In this document: positions 12,223 through 20,602 of the stretch, one piece after another
Layout of the letters: each line of letters starts with the position of its first letter
How positions within the stretch are numbered: the first letter of the stretch is position 1
The notes under the pieces: model-generated
Told to the model about the DNA's origin: nothing
Database searches by the model: none
What the model saw: only the letters and a program-made list of their open reading frames with translations
Translations under genes and position numbers: made by a program
Assembly (NCBI GenBank): GCA_036925085.1
Contig: JAUPFP010000005.1
Coordinates: 8,872,498 to 8,936,497, forward strand
Source of the DNA: Brachycybe producta
Lineage: Eukaryota > Arthropoda > Diplopoda > Playtdesmida > Andrognathidae
Direction: 5' to 3'
Length of the DNA: 64,000 nt

Positions 12223-12438
12223 ATACACAAAAAATATCCTGGTTCCTTCTATTTCGTGTTAAACGGCATGTGTTTGTGGTTTCAAATTTTGTCTAATTAT
12301 ATTTATTACATTTTAATTATTAATTAATTTTGTGTACATAATTTATTCATTTATTTTAAAGTTAATTACTTGAGACGTTTTATAAGTAAACTTTGTAAAA
12401 TATGCAAAAAATACGATTAATAATGAAATAGAACACTG

Positions 12439-12656
12439 AGGCCTCATTACCAAAAAAAAGTCATAAAATTGTGATAGTAATACTTCATGATGTCACTGTC
12501 TGTGCGCTATTATTTTATGACTAACATATCTGTCAATGGCATTATGGCAGTCATATAACAATATTTGTCCTAATATTTTGTAATTTGCTTTTGTAACTGC
12601 TATATGGTTATGAGTTAGATATGACAGTCTTATGTTTTCTCTCTAATGGACACCCT
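12439..12656. mobile_element. palindromic MITE, GTCATAAAATTGTGA family, copy 2
   Basis: Left end AGGCCTCATTACC, then AAAGTCATAAAATTGTGATA; right part ATATGACAGTCTTATG, then CTAATGGACACCCTT. Order and spacing match the copies at 4669 and 57655. The right end has diverged. Confidence 0.6.
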
Positions 12657-12700
12657 TGGTTTCTAAACCACTCTCAAAGTTATTCAAAACTTAAAAGTAA

Positions 12701-12806
12701 GGCCGGGATCACACATGCAGAAAACAAGCAGAAAATAGAACCCAGTCAAGAAATAAACAAATTCCTTTTCTAGTCACATTTTATCTTGGCATGTGTGATC
12801 TTGTCC
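12701..12806. mobile_element. PIF/Harbinger-like MITE, GATCACACATGC family, copy 2
   Basis: Begins GGCCGGGATCACACATGC and ends GCATGTGTGATCTTGTCC, flanked by TAA on both sides (12698-12700 and 12807-12809). At 106 bp it is shorter than copy 1. A one-sided match to the same end (GGCCTGGATCTCACATG after TTA) lies at 24750; I could not find its partner end. Confidence 0.8.
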
Positions 12807-12809
12807 TAA

Positions 12810-14658
12810 GTCGTTCCTATTTTTGTGCGTCTTTTTTTTTTCTATATTCGTGTGTTTTACATTCTGTAATGGGTCAGTAATAAAATAGAAATTGTAACCG
12901 AAAAAAAAAACATGATAAGAAAGTTAAATTTTTGATGTCTATATTTGGTTCTAAATTGTCCATAAATATAGGTCCTACAATTTCCAATGTGTGCCACTTG
13001 ATGATGCATAATAATAAGTTAATAAAAAAAAACCCAAATGAATGATTGTTTTTTTCTTCTTCTTTCATGATTTCATTTTATTGGTAATGTATAAGATAAG
13101 AAATAGCAAATTGGTTTTTAAGTTTTCATTTCAAATTACATAACAAATGATAACATTAAAATTTATATCTCAAGTTCAAATCGTTTCTTAGAAATTTTTT
13201 TTTAACCAAAGTCAATGAATTTTTTTTTTTTAAAAATACTTTTTCTGTTGTTGCTTGTTGTCTTTCAAAATGAAATAAAAAGAAAATCAGAAAGGTGTAA
13301 TAAATACACAGAAGAGTATTGTAGTATTTACCCCTAAACAAAAAAAGAAACCTCCATCATCAGAGGGAAAAAAAGAGAACTGGACAGACCATTAGGTAAA
13401 AGGTACAAGGCAATAAAACAACAAATTTCTTATATACATTTTTTTCTTGTTGTTTCTTCTAAAGGAAATTCCACAATGTTGTTTCTCAGTAGAACAACTT
13501 TTTTTTTTGTTCTTTCTCCAAAAAAAAAAAAAGTTTGCCTTCAAGACATAGTCTGTCCAAATGTTTTGTCTCAAGTTTTGTGATGTTCAAGATCATCTCA
13601 ATCTCCAATGTCTTCATGTTTTTCAGTGTGTGAGAGGGAGAGAGAGAGAGAGAGAGAGAGTGAGAGATTGCTGCAACTTTGCAAGCAACAAACAAACAAC
13701 CTTGATTTTTGGCTGGAGCTTTATGTTTTCCAATAGGTGGGACATTTTTTGTCTTTTCCTTACAAATCATATTTGAATGTTCAAAAATAAGAAAAGGACC
13801 TGAGGGAGTTCTTTCTTTCTTCTCCCTTCTTCTCCATGTAAAATGTATATGACATTTTGTAATGTCCCATCAAAATATAAGAACATACAAAACTTATTAC
13901 ATACATAAAGATTAAGTCACTGTCATGTCTCTAGGTCACATTTTTAAGCTGTTTATCTGTGCAACATGTTTGGCACTAACTATTAATACCAAAATACATA
14001 ATAGTATTAAGTATGTTTCTAACCAGACTAGTCTAAGTCTGGTTAGAAAGAAAAAAAAAATATTTAAAAAAAATTGACCATGGTCCAATTGGTCAATAAA
14101 AAAGAGGGTAGGAAGGTACCACAGTCTACAGCTGCTGGCAATTTCTAACGTTTCCATATCCCATCATGATCTCTTTTATCCACACGCCCAACCACCCTCC
14201 TCACCTCCTGCTTCCAAACACCCAGACAACCACATTTGACATTTCTTGTCAATGTTGACATCTTATGCTTTATAGTCCTGTCAATCATATGGCTCATAGC
14301 CTCTCACCAGGGTTCGTTGCTTAAAAATGGTCTCTCCATTTTGTTTCAGGAAAAAAGCGTTTGTTATGGAGACGGACTGGAGACGACTGCCATTTTCTAG
14401 CACAGGGTAATAATCTAAGCAACTTTGCAATACAAAAAATTTGGGTTGTAATAATATAATTTTGGTTGGTAATAGGAAATTACTTATATGGCAGCAATGC
14501 AAAGGTTTGTGATTTATTTTCAATTGCAAACAATTTTCTTTGTTATTAAAGTGCAATAGCACAAACAGGTCGTTTTACTGAAACATCAGCAACAATTAAT
14601 CGAGTTTATCGATATTCCAACCATCGTTAAGAAATAAGAAATGATTCAAACTTGTCAA
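12810..14658. other. AT-rich stretch upstream of the tRNA array
   Basis: Holds a (GA)n tract at 13637-13661 and many homopolymer runs. A short hairpin occurs near 14016-14048 (TTTCTAACCAGACTAG / CTAGTCTGGTTAGAAA, overlapping). No credible coding exon seen. Confidence 0.6.
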
Positions 14659-14731
14659 GGGCCTATGGCGCAATGGATAACGCGCCTGACTACGGATCAG
14701 GCGATTCCAGGTTCGAATCCTGGTAGGCTCG
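14659..14731 (+). tRNA. tRNA-Arg(ACG), copy 1
   Basis: A 73-base cloverleaf without a CCA end, decoding CGN arginine codons (wobble A34 is usually converted to inosine). Acceptor stem GGGCCTA pairs with TAGGCTC, with one G-U pair at position 2. Anticodon stem CCTGA/TCAGG encloses loop CTACGGA, giving anticodon ACG. T-arm is CCAGG-TTCGAAT-CCTGG, and the discriminator is G73. Internal Pol III boxes are present: A box TGGCGCAATGG and B box GGTTCGAATCC. It differs from copies 2-6 by A-to-C at position 44, in the variable loop, which should be tolerated. Its 5' flank lacks the ACACAAGC block seen before most other copies. A T4 tract about 10 bases downstream can act as terminator. Confidence 0.97.
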
Positions 14732-14867
14732 ATTTGTGATTTTGCATAACTTTTGCTACATTAATTTTTGTACACAATGAGGTTGAGCGTTTACTGAAGG
14801 CGGGGTTCAAACGTCAAAACTCACTGTTCCTAGTGGACTTAAGCTGACTAATGCCCTAACACAAGCT
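14732..14867. repeat. tRNA-array spacer, type A (1)
   Basis: 136 bp. Shares GTACACAATG, CAAACGTCAAAA and ACTTAAGCTG with spacers 4 and 6. Ends in ACACAAGCT directly before tRNA copy 2. Confidence 0.75.
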
Positions 14868-14940
14868 GGGCCTATGGCGCAATGGATAACGCGCCTGACT
14901 ACGGATCAGGAGATTCCAGGTTCGAATCCTGGTAGGCTCG
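14868..14940 (+). tRNA. tRNA-Arg(ACG), copy 2
   Basis: 73 bases, and the array consensus: all four stems are intact apart from the family's normal C13-A22 contact. Anticodon ACG, identical to copies 3-6. ACACAAGCT ends at -1, a block repeated with one or two changes before copies 3, 6, 7 and 8 and a possible Pol III start region. A T6 tract lies about 25 bases downstream. Confidence 0.98.
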
Positions 14941-15057
14941 ATTGATGCATATGTTTCTTTACTTTTTTGTACACAATGGGGTTGCGAGTTTTTTCAAGAA
15001 GTACTCCACATGTCACCGTACACACCATCAATTGGGTCCGTCTTAATAGCACAAGCA
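14941..15057. repeat. tRNA-array spacer, type B (1)
   Basis: 117 bp. Shares GTACACAATGG, GTTGCGAGTTTTT, AAGTACT and a final AGCACAAGCA with spacers 5 and 7, and lacks the CAAACGTCAAAA block of type A. Confidence 0.75.
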
Positions 15058-15130
15058 GGGCCTATGGCGCAATGGATAACGCGCCTGACTACGGATCAGG
15101 AGATTCCAGGTTCGAATCCTGGTAGGCTCG
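15058..15130 (+). tRNA. tRNA-Arg(ACG), copy 3
   Basis: 73 bases, identical to the array consensus, with intact A and B boxes. GCACAAGCA precedes it, and a T5 tract starts five bases after the gene, the closest terminator in the array. It is followed by an unusually long spacer (441 bp). Confidence 0.98.
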
Positions 15131-15571
15131 ACAATTTTTAACATTCGTTTTACTGTACTAATTATTTTTTTGAGTTTGCTATTATTGGGCCCAGATAGTT
15201 ACTATCGACTGTCAACATACGTATTTTTACAGTGGAAAGAACTTCGTGGAACGTCTGAAGAGATTTACACTGACGAGTAGAATATGTAAAGATTTTCGGT
15301 TCGCTTTATACACTATGAACCGCATTTTGCTTTATTGCACTTTTTTCGGTGCAGTGGCGCTCACTTGCTGCATGTTTTTAATAACACCACAGTTACAGCT
15401 TGGAGGCTAAATAATTACCATTTTTGCCAGTTACCATGGATCTTATTATGGAAGGTTTGGCGGTATCAGTTTGGCATTTTTCAATTTGGCACTTTGATCG
15501 GTGTTGCCATTCATGAAATGTTTTTCAAGTACAACTTCAAATCTAAAAAGTTCATTCCTTAGATATGTGCA
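15131..15571. other. odd 441-bp spacer in the tRNA array
   Basis: More than three times longer than the other spacers. The last 55 bases (TTTTTCAAGTACAACTTCAAAT and onward) resemble the end of a type B spacer. An isolated TGGCGC near 15354 lies roughly where a lost tRNA's A box would be. It may be an A spacer, a decayed tRNA and a B spacer plus extra sequence; this is inference. The 75-codon frame at 15335-15562 has no recognisable feature. Confidence 0.45.
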
Positions 15572-15644
15572 GGGCCTATGGCGCAATGGATAACGCGCCT
15601 GACTACGGATCAGGAGATTCCAGGTTCGAATCCTGGTAGGCTCG
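15572..15644 (+). tRNA. tRNA-Arg(ACG), copy 4
   Basis: 73 bases, identical to the array consensus with anticodon ACG. The flank just upstream (GATATGTGCA) does not carry the ACACAAGC block. A T4 tract lies about 13 bases downstream. Confidence 0.98.
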
Positions 15645-15776
15645 ACTTCTTGTTAATTTTGTTCTTCATGTTACTTTTTGTACACAATGGGATAAGTGTT
15701 TTCTCAAGATGAACTAAAACCTCAAAGTTCATTGGTTCCCGTGAACTTACGCTGCCATGTTGTTGTAAAACAAACG
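15645..15776. repeat. tRNA-array spacer, type A (2)
   Basis: 132 bp. Carries GTACACAATGG, GGTTCCCGTGAACTTACGCTG and related type A blocks, more diverged than spacers 1 and 6 at its end (AAAACAAAC). Confidence 0.7.
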
Positions 15777-15849
15777 GGGCCTATGGCGCAATGGATAACG
15801 CGCCTGACTACGGATCAGGAGATTCCAGGTTCGAATCCTGGTAGGCTCG
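15777..15849 (+). tRNA. tRNA-Arg(ACG), copy 5
   Basis: 73 bases, identical to the array consensus. Preceded by AAAACAAAC instead of ACACAAGC. T-rich tracts (T4 and T6) start about 10 bases downstream. Confidence 0.98.
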
Positions 15850-15976
15850 ATTTGCACACGTTTTATTTTTTATTTTACTTCACGTACACAATGGTGTTGC
15901 GAGTTTTTGTTCAATAAGTACTTCAAATGTCAGAGTCCGTATAGCTTCAATTGAGTCTACATTAACAACACAAGCA
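15850..15976. repeat. tRNA-array spacer, type B (2)
   Basis: 127 bp. Shares GTTGCGAGTTTTT, AAGTACTTCAAATGTCA, GTATAGCTTCAATTGAGTC and ACACAAGCA with spacer 7, the closest pair in the array. Confidence 0.8.
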
Positions 15977-16049
15977 GGGCCTATGGCGCAATGGATAACG
16001 CGCCTGACTACGGATCAGGAGATTCCAGGTTCGAATCCTGGTAGGCTCG
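15977..16049 (+). tRNA. tRNA-Arg(ACG), copy 6
   Basis: 73 bases, identical to the array consensus. AACACAAGCA ends at -1. A T4 tract lies about 20 bases downstream. Confidence 0.98.
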
Positions 16050-16188
16050 ATTGGTTACTTTACACATTATTTTACTACAAAATTTTTTGTTCACAATGGG
16101 GGTTGCGTTTTTTTCTCAAGACAAGCATCAAACGTCAAAATTGATTCGTTCCCGTCAACTTAAGCTGCCCAATGCTACAACACAAGCG
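16050..16188. repeat. tRNA-array spacer, type A (3)
   Basis: 139 bp. Shares CAAACGTCAAAA, GTTCCCGTCAACTTAAGCTG and ACACAAGC with spacer 1, confirming the type A class. Confidence 0.8.
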
Positions 16189-16261
16189 GGGCCTATGACG
16201 CAATGGATAACGCGCCTGACTACGGATCACGAGATTCCAGGTTCGAATCCTGGTAGGCTCG
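16189..16261 (+). pseudogene. tRNA-Arg(ACG), copy 7, probably decaying
   Basis: 73 bases with two changes from the consensus, both in stems. G10 to A breaks the G10-C25 pair of the D stem and alters the A box (TGACGCAATGG). G42 to C leaves a C28-C42 mismatch in the anticodon stem. The anticodon ACG, T arm and acceptor stem are intact. Two independent stem-breaking changes without compensation suggest relaxed selection in a redundant array. It might still be transcribed, since the B box is unchanged. Confidence 0.75.
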
Positions 16262-16391
16262 GTTGACACACATTTTATTTTAGTTTACGTACACAATGGA
16301 TGTTGCGAGTTTTTTTTTTTCTTATCTAAGAAGTACTTCAAATGTGACAGTTCGTATAGCTTCAATTGAGTCTACAGTAACAGCACAAGCA
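16262..16391. repeat. tRNA-array spacer, type B (3)
   Basis: 130 bp. Shares GTTGCGAGTTTTTT, AAGAAGTACTTCAAATGT, TCAATTGAGTCTAC and AGCACAAGCA with spacers 2 and 5. Confidence 0.8.
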
Positions 16392-16464
16392 GGGCCTATG
16401 GCGCAATGGATAACGCGCCTGACTACGGATCAGGAGATTTCAGGTTCGAATCCTGGTAGGCTCG
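16392..16464 (+). tRNA. tRNA-Arg(ACG), copy 8
   Basis: 73 bases with one change from the consensus, C49 to T, which turns the C49-G65 pair of the T stem into a T-G wobble. The molecule should still fold. The B box is unchanged. GCACAAGCA precedes it, and a T7 tract lies about 30 bases downstream. This is the last copy; the following sequence has no spacer similarity. Confidence 0.95.
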
Positions 16465-17840
16465 CAAAGACTGTCTACAGTTTGTTACATTTTTTTCCTC
16501 CCCAACATGTTTCAGAATCAATTATTTTTGACATAAGTTGAATAATCTCAAATTTAACTGATAACACAAGTTTCCACAAAATAAAAACAAAATTTAAAAA
16601 TTTCCAAATATAATTTTTTCTTACAAAATTTGCAAACAAAAGAAAAAAAAGCTAAAAATAATTTTTTTTTTCCTACAAACTTTTTTTTTAAAAACTATTT
16701 TTTTCCTCTAGTTTTCACTCATTTTTTTAAGAAGAAGAAAGAAAAAAAAACATTTCTTTGATTTCACTGACGTCTCTGTTTTAAAACAATCCTATAATTA
16801 GGCGTCCATCATTCTGTGAGTGAGGGAGAGAGTAAGAGAGAGGGGAGGGTAATAGTAAGAAGATTGAAGGAGAGAGAGAGAGATAGAAAAGATGTCTGTC
16901 TGTGTTTTGTTTGCATGACCAACCAAGTATAAGGAAATAGAAAGATAGAAAAAGTTAAAGAACACTCCTCACATTCATTGAAGAAAAAAAAGGAGACCTG
17001 AGAATTGCATGCTTACTGTATTTTGAGGGGGGGGGGTGATAAGGTGGGCGAAGTGATACACTAAGCACCCTCTTTAAAAAAGGGACCTCACCCTCCCTCC
17101 TCCCCACCTACCTCCGTTCTGCACCTACACTCACTCCTCCCTAATTTCATATACATGGTTCCTCATCATCTCAAACAGACACAGAATTTTCACTTTTTTT
17201 TTCTTCTTCTCTCTTTTTTCCTTACTAACCTTTCATTTTTAACAGCCTTTTTCACTGACCTACAAGACACCTTTTGTAACAACAATCAAAGAACAACACA
17301 AACACAATAACACGCTGCCAGAGTTTTGTCTCACAGACATACAAAAGTAATATAGGTGTCTTATAATAAAAGGATATATATATTATATATATCTGAAAAA
17401 ACAATACAATAAACACTCTTAAAATGCGTGTATTGTGGTTTTATTTTACTTTTTCATATAATCACAACCAAAAAAAAAATATGGATGCAAATGTAAATTA
17501 TAAGAAAAGAAGGCATTTAAGCTGAAATAAACACTTTTTTTTTCGGCAATAGTCAAAATTATTATGCACAGCATCCGGTGGTATACACACATCATTTTCA
17601 ATGTTATTTTCTTAAAAAAAAAATAATACCATTTATAATATATGCCTATTATTTTTATATAAATATTTTAAATTTTATTACTCTTTAAGGTCACCTCTCC
17701 TCCCACCCCCCATTCATTGTAAGAATGTGTGGTTTGTACAATGTGGGACACATTTAAAAAAATGTCTATGAATGATCCAAATGGTTATGGTAATGAGTTG
17801 AACTGTAATTAATTATGCTTTTTTTTTTCTAAACAAAAAA
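16465..17840. other. AT-rich stretch downstream of the tRNA array
   Basis: No gene seen. Contains GA-rich tracts near 16820-16890, a short G run near 17030 and an AT tract near 17370-17393. Confidence 0.6.
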
Positions 17841-17925
17841 AGACTGGTTTGAGGCTAGTTTTCTAATTAATAATCTTAACAGATGCTACTGATTAGAAAA
17901 ATCTAGCCTCGAGCATGTCTTTTTC
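17841..17925. repeat. GGTTAGAGGCTAG-type hairpin
   Basis: AGACTGGTTTGAGGCTAG pairs with CTAGCCTCGAGCATGTCT across a 45-base centre. The same hairpin type occurs at 4257, 44530, 45380 and 60671, which suggests a small MITE family or the core of a larger one. Confidence 0.55.
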
Positions 17926-17954
17926 ATTAGAAAAACAATTGTCGTTGCTGGTTA

Positions 17955-18041
17955 GCAATTATAAATTGTACTACTCTTAAGTGGTAAGCGCTGGTAACTA
18001 ATACCAGTGCTTACCACTTAAAGTAGTACAATTTATAATTG
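17955..18041. repeat. long near-perfect hairpin
   Basis: Arms of about 40 bases, with AATTATAAATTGTACTACT on the left and AGTAGTACAATTTATAATT on the right, continuing through AAGTGGTAAGC/GCTTACCACTT to a loop of a few bases near 17996-18002. One arm carries an extra base and one G/A difference. Whether it is a MITE or a structured RNA source cannot be told. Confidence 0.8.
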
Positions 18042-20079
18042 TTAATAATAAATTGCACTTAATTAAAGCAACTAAAAGTGATTCATTGCAGAACTAACTT
18101 TTTAGTGCGCTAATAGTTGGCTAAAATTTGTTTAGTTAACTTATTATAGACTAGTAATTAACCAAATTGAGTTAGCTGACTAAAATATAAAATTAGTCAA
18201 CTAGACTTAACAACTAACTTCTATATAATCCACTATATTAATAGGTAAAGCAGTATTTCAATTACGTCTATAGAAAAACTAACTTCGATACAACATTAAT
18301 ACTAAATTAAAGATTTCCATCTGATCTACCTGAAAACACTAACGAAAAGTCTCGGAAAAATCGTAAAAGTAAAAAAAAAAAAATCACACCTCCATACGGT
18401 TCGTTCCATCAACAAAATGAAGCTACCTCATTAAAGAAATACAAACTGCAGTTAGTATTCTTTGCATTATATAGGTGAACCATTATGGCGTCTGACTCTA
18501 AAACATTGCTTCAAAATCCGACCTACTCCTTCCATATGCATTTACTACAATGTATTATGTATAGCGAGAACTACTATGTTCTCTATAGTAGTCTTTGATT
18601 ACAGTCTAGTATACAATTCAATGCTTGAGTTATATAGTCCCGTTCCTTTCGTGCAAATTGCATGATGGGTTTACTAGTATCTATTAAGACTAACAATATT
18701 TAATAATTAGTTGAATGAATTATTTCACTAATTTGACTACATAATCATTTTTTAGTTTACTAAGATTTGAGATTACGCACAGCTCTATTTTTGCAAACTA
18801 GAAGAGGAAAAAAAATCACGTAATTTATGAGTCGAGTCTCATAAATATATATTTTAAAATAAATGTTTTATGGCAACTTGAAAAATACCAAATTTCATGT
18901 TTTTCACCAACTTTAAAGTAAAAAAAAAAACCAACACGAAAGAATGTAGTAAATCATTTTTTTCTTCAACTATCATAAAACATTTATTTGAAAGATACTG
19001 TCATGAAATTACTTTTACGTGATTCTTTGTACGCTTCTAGTTTCTAAACGTACTTCGTAATTTGTTTTAAGAATCACTTTTGATATGTTGTAAAACTGTA
19101 GACTTAAAAGATTTTAAAAGATCCACACAGACTTGTGCTTGCTGCATCTTAATTATTTCATTTGCTATTAATGTTTTAAGAAGAAGACTTTCTGTTATAT
19201 GATCTTAGAAACAACCATTTTGTTGCGTCATTACGCGTCTTAAAGCTTTAAGTACTGCGAACATGGCCAAAAATCAGCACCCAAAATCTCATAAATCCCC
19301 CCCTTCTTTTTCTTTCTTTCTCTCTTTCTCTCTCTCTCTCTCATTTCTTCATCTTTTACTTCTTCAGATCCATCCACCCATCCTTCTATTACATAAAGCC
19401 AACCAATCCACTTTGACCAGTGGTCAGTGAAAACGCCAAGCAGCAAAAAAGCACACACAGATGATGATGATAACTCGGATATGCTTTCACTAATTGTCCT
19501 TCTCTATTGTTTATTGCATCGTATGAGGCCTTCTTTATACATTATACGATTGCTGGGTGCTGCTATTAAATAAGGGTTCAATAACATTAAGCTAGAGCTA
19601 TATAATAATAATACACCAAGTAGAAGAAAACCTCTGCAGCAGCAACAAATAAAATGTTATATATATATCAGAATAACATACAGAAAAGAAAAAAAGTTCC
19701 CTTTATTTATTTATTTAGAGACCTCGATTTCTTTTTTTGGTAAGCTTTATATTAAGCAGATTTCGGAGGTTTTTACTTCAACTTTAACTGTGTTGTGTGT
19801 TTGTGCATCTTTCATTCTTACTTATGATGACTAATAAAAACGCACAAAAAAAGCTCAAAATATAACATAATTAACATTTTAGTGGTTCCAAACAAAAGAC
19901 AACTTCATTAATGAAATAAATTCCAAGTTCAGTTATGCAGAAAAGAATCATTTGATTAATTTCTTGTGTGGAAGAAAGAGAAAAATTATAAGAAAAATCG
20001 TCAAGTAAAAACGTCACTAAACCTAATGGTTATTTTCTACGTTTCAAAAGAAAAATTAAGAAGAAATTGAAAAAGTGTG
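18042..20079. other. AT-rich stretch without recognisable genes
   Basis: Contains repeated TTAGTTGACTAA-like words at 18110-18220 and 18690-18780 that may be remnants of one diverged element, a CT-rich tract near 19312-19342, and homopolymers. Confidence 0.5.
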
Positions 20080-20320
20080 TTACAAACTAGAATAGTAGTT
20101 GAATCATATTATAGTATTTTCATTTTAATATATTTCAAAATAAACTTTTTATAGATATCTGCTTAAAATTAGGTCATTTTCAAACTGACATAAAAAGTTT
20201 ATTTTAAAATATAAATGAAAATACCCTTCTAGTTTCTAAAACACTTTCAATTTCTTCATAGTGTTGCTCTTCAAACGCAGAATAACCAGAGTTTGAGGTG
20301 CATTTCCAATTTAAAACCAT
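20080..20320. mobile_element. CTAG-hairpin MITE, copy b
   Basis: Left arm ACAAACTAGAATAGTAGTTGA; right arm ACCCTTCTAGTTTCTAAAAC. The central arms AAAATAAACTTTTTAT and ATAAAAAGTTTATTTTAAAAT pair. The right outer part, AACCAGAGTTTGAGG, is shared with other copies. Confidence 0.65.
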
Positions 20321-20385
20321 CTTAAGATGAATTAAGAAATTGATGAATAACTGAATGATGTTCTGGTCTAACTTGAAATTACACT

Positions 20386-20602
20386 AAAGCATCGATTAAT
20401 TATCAGAACTAATGTCGGACATGACTAGTTCTGATAATCAAAAGTTCATATAATCGTACTCCCATTAAAAAATTGTAAAACGTAAGAAGAAAAAAACGAT
20501 TGCAAAGAATTTTTTTGATTTCCATGAGTAATATTTCCATAATCGACGTTCCAATAACCCACGTTCCGATAACCCACGTTCCGATAATCGATGCTCTACT
20601 GT
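20386..20602. mobile_element. pogo/mariner-like MITE
   Basis: Left AAAGCATCGATTAATTATCA and, on the opposite strand from the right, CTACAGTAGAGCATCGATTA form the inverted ends. The right end holds tandem CCACGTTCCGATAA words (20545-20590). Ends of the CAGTAGAGC...CGATAATC type are common in pogo/Tigger-like elements of invertebrates. Confidence 0.55.

Noticed and set aside
15696..16541. Open frames of 71-81 codons encoding GPMAQWITRLTTDQEI-like peptides
   Set aside because: They are read-through translations of the tRNA-Arg genes. The same peptide appears in each because the gene sequence is repeated.
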